Below, in pieces: positions 14,095 to 15,619 of a stretch of 15,619 nucleotides of DNA. Below the pieces are notes generated by a model. It made no database searches. It worked only from the letters and a program-made list of their open reading frames with translations, and was not told where the DNA came from. The position numbers were made by a program, and so were the translations under genes. The DNA lies in contig NZFT01000045.1 in assembly GCA_002690755.1 (NCBI GenBank), positions 6,657 through 22,275 of the forward strand, written 5' to 3'. Every line of letters starts with the position of its first letter. The first letter of the stretch is position 1. The DNA is from Phycisphaerae bacterium (lineage in GTDB: Bacteria > Planctomycetota > Phycisphaerae > Phycisphaerales > SM1A02).

Positions 14095-15285
14095 ATGCCG
14101 ATCATCTTGACCGAACGCTCGATCCGGGACGCCGAGGCGGTGGCCCGTCGCCTGCAGGTCGCCCTCGCGCCAGTGCTCACGCTGCCCGCGGTCGAAGGGA
14201 AACGCGCGGCGACCCTGGTCAGCGAGCTGGGAGTCGGTCGAATGACCTGTCAGCGAATCATGTCACTGACCAAGATCCCGGCCGACGCCGAGTCACCCGG
14301 CGCGGAACTGCTCGTCGACCTGCCGGGCGTCGGTGGACTCCGGGAATTCCTGGACGCGGTCGTCGAGGCCGGCGCGGCACGCTCATCACTGACGGAAGCC
14401 TTCGCCGCGGTCGATGCGTTCGAGGCCTATCTCCGCGACCTGGGATTGAGCCAGACCGGATTCGCGTCCGCCCTGTCGCTCTTCCACGACACCACCGACG
14501 AGGATCGACTGCGCGACCGTCGCGCGAAACTGTTCGAAGCCACGTCGGCGATCACCGGGCAGGCCGCGGATCTCACGACCAGCATGATGGCGATCCGGCC
14601 GAGCTCGCACGGCGCGTTCAACTACGAGCAGATCGCCGTGCGCGGCTACGCGGGCATGCGGGCGAGAGGTTCGGCGATGCCCATTCGCCTCCCGATGAAC
14701 ATGGCCTTCTCGGATTTTCGCAATGTCACGAGCGAGGAAGCGGCCAGGGAGCCCCAGAAGTTGATCGAGGCCTTCTGCACCCGGCCCCTGCCCTCGATCG
14801 ATGCTCGAACCATCAAGTCACGGCATCTCGCACACATCATCAACCCCGAACACATCCCCGCCGGCGAGCCCTTCGACTGCTTTGCGATCCAGCACAACCA
14901 GTGGAACGTCGACGAACCCGGCGATCACAAGGCGATCTGGCTGTACGTCGACTACCCCACCCGGCATTGCATCTTCGACATGTACCTGCATCGCAGCATG
15001 GAGGCGCACCTGAAAGTCCACGGCGACTCCCATCTTTGGGGCACTTCGCTCCTGGCGCCTCCGGAAGATCTCTGGATGACCCGGTTCGCCGACCAGATGC
15101 GTTTCAGCGAACTCGGTCCGGGGACCGCAGGTGCGGGTTCGGCGATCTACGGGCGACACGCGGAACTCGCCGCCCACATGTTCGATGATCAAGGATGGAA
15201 TGCCGACGATTTCGTCGGCTTCCGATGCGAGATGGAACTCCCGGTCTGGCGGTCCGGCCTGTCGTTGGTGATGACCTCCCGCTGA
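14095..15285 (+). CDS. Cytosolic protein of unknown function, possible N-terminal helix-turn-helix
   Basis: 396 residues, without signal peptide or membrane segments. The ATG at 14095 follows CCGAACCCC, with no ribosome binding site. Residues about 34-60 (VEGKRAATLVSELGVGRMTC then QRIMSLTK) have the spacing of a helix-turn-helix, with Gly at the turn. Residues about 78-165 are predicted mostly helical (LREFLDAVVEAG, DAFEAYLRDLGLSQ, LFEATSAITGQAADL). The C-terminal half is rich in His, Trp and Phe (KSRHLAHIINPEHIP, CFAIQHNQWNVDE, IWLYVDYPTRHCIFDMYLHR, LKVHGDSHLWGT) and looks like a folded alpha/beta domain. A transcription regulator with a ligand- or metal-responsive domain would fit, but no family was recognised and DNA binding is inference. 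It stands alone downstream of the sensor phosphatase. Confidence 0.85.
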   Translation: MPIILTERSIRDAEAVARRLQVALAPVLTLPAVEGKRAATLVSELGVGRMTCQRIMSLTKIPADAESPGAELLVDLPGVGGLREFLDAVVEAGAARSSLTEAFAAVDAFEAYLRDLGLSQTGFASALSLFHDTTDEDRLRDRRAKLFEATSAITGQAADLTTSMMAIRPSSHGAFNYEQIAVRGYAGMRARGSAMPIRLPMNMAFSDFRNVTSEEAAREPQKLIEAFCTRPLPSIDARTIKSRHLAHIINPEHIPAGEPFDCFAIQHNQWNVDEPGDHKAIWLYVDYPTRHCIFDMYLHRSMEAHLKVHGDSHLWGTSLLAPPEDLWMTRFADQMRFSELGPGTAGAGSAIYGRHAELAAHMFDDQGWNADDFVGFRCEMELPVWRSGLSLVMTSR

Positions 15286-15445
15286 GCCCCCCGGCCCGAT
15301 CAACGGGCTCGATGTCGGAAGCCATGGATCGAAGTCGGTCGTTTTCCCCTCGTGCACTGCACGGCGGGTGCCTGCGTGGCCGACGCCAGCGAGCCACCGA
15401 GAGCTGATCGCACCGACCTCACACTCGACTCCAACGATCGAACCT
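15286..15445. other. Region between the last complete gene and the terminator hairpin
   Basis: About 160 bases without a convincing gene. A frame from ATG 15312 to TGA 15407 gives a short, Arg/Ser-rich peptide without a ribosome binding site and looks like noise. No repeat or promoter pattern stands out. Confidence 0.4.
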
Positions 15446-15477
15446 CACGGGCCGCCGGCAATCGCCGGCGGCCCGTG
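15446..15477 (+). terminator. Perfect 14-bp hairpin, probable terminator
   Basis: CACGGGCCGCCGGC (15446-15459) pairs without mismatch with GCCGGCGGCCCGTG (15464-15477) across the four-base loop AATC. It lies 160 bases after the stop of the gene at 14095-15285. The flanking T content is low on both sides. It could also serve a minus-strand gene that ends here from beyond the window. Confidence 0.75.
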
Positions 15478-15523
15478 TTCGTCCGGGTGACCGTTCCGCC
15501 CCCAGCCCCCACGTTGATTCCGG

Positions 15524-15529
15524 TACCCT
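15524..15529 (+). promoter_or_regulatory. Possible -10 element upstream of a truncated gene
   Basis: TACCCT in the context CCGGTACCCTTCC is similar to the CCGGTATCCTCG upstream of the esterase gene at 5811. It would give a transcription start near 15536, with the first ATG in the open frame at 15590. This is inference. Confidence 0.2.
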
Positions 15530-15589
15530 TCCTGCATCAACGGTCACTCTCTGCTTCCATCCTCGATCGCGCCCACGACCGCTCGGGCG

Positions 15590-15619
15590 ATGGAAGCCGA
15601 AGGGGACGCCGGCCACCCC
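15590..15619 (+). CDS. Possible start of a gene cut by the window edge
   Basis: ATG at 15590 opens ten codons (MEAEGDAGHP) that run off the end. It lies after the hairpin at 15446-15477 and the promoter-like TACCCT at 15524. There is no ribosome binding site. Too little is present to name a product. Confidence 0.2.
   Translation, partial: MEAEGDAGHP

Overview
The window is GC-rich bacterial DNA that most resembles a planctomycete of the class Phycisphaerae. That call is inferred from gene content. Three secreted proteins end in the short Cys-x-x-Asp-Leu-Asn-Gly-Asp-Gly type-I dockerin-like repeat pair common in that group. One protein ends in a PAP-variant PEP-CTERM tail with a terminal Arg cluster. 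Two large exported proteins have domain fusions typical of planctomycetes: redoxin, cytochrome c and copper monooxygenase in one, and beta-propeller with di-heme cytochrome in the other. No rRNA, tRNA, CRISPR array, insertion sequence or phage gene was seen.

Layout. Positions 1-282 (+) hold the 3' end of a dockerin-tailed secreted protein. Positions 347-5319 (-) hold two exported redox proteins in the same direction: the propeller/di-heme/dockerin protein (2656-5319), then the redoxin/cytochrome/copper-monooxygenase/EF-hand protein (347-2380). Positions 5320-5810 are a divergent intergenic region that appears to contain the 3' remnant of a lost gene. Positions 5811-7457 (+) encode a secreted tandem SASA-type esterase whose second domain has lost its catalytic residues. 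It converges through a strong hairpin on 7591-8712 (-), an unrecognised secreted protein with a dockerin tail. Positions 9009-10271 (+) encode a polytopic membrane protein, possibly of the GT-C glycosyltransferase type. Positions 10318-10764 (-) are probably a small membrane protein. It diverges from 10910-11548 (+), a PEP-CTERM-like exported protein followed by a hairpin terminator. Positions 11791-13800 (+) encode a Cache-HAMP-PP2C (SpoIIE/RsbU-type) sensor phosphatase. Positions 14095-15285 (+) encode an unrecognised cytosolic protein with a possible N-terminal helix-turn-helix. A perfect 14-bp hairpin lies at 15446-15477, and a new gene may begin at 15590.

How the genes may work together. 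Most of the window serves the cell surface or periplasm: redox enzymes with heme, copper and calcium sites, a carbohydrate deacetylase, and proteins with sorting or attachment tails. The sensor phosphatase would be the regulatory element, but no anti-sigma factor, STAS antagonist or sigma factor lies nearby. Genes mostly stand alone with their own promoters and terminators. Only the two redox genes could be co-transcribed, and they are 275 bases apart. Starts fall into two classes: the three complete genes with C-terminal tails have purine-rich Shine-Dalgarno sequences, while the others have none, and some of these have a TAnnnT hexamer close to the start codon.
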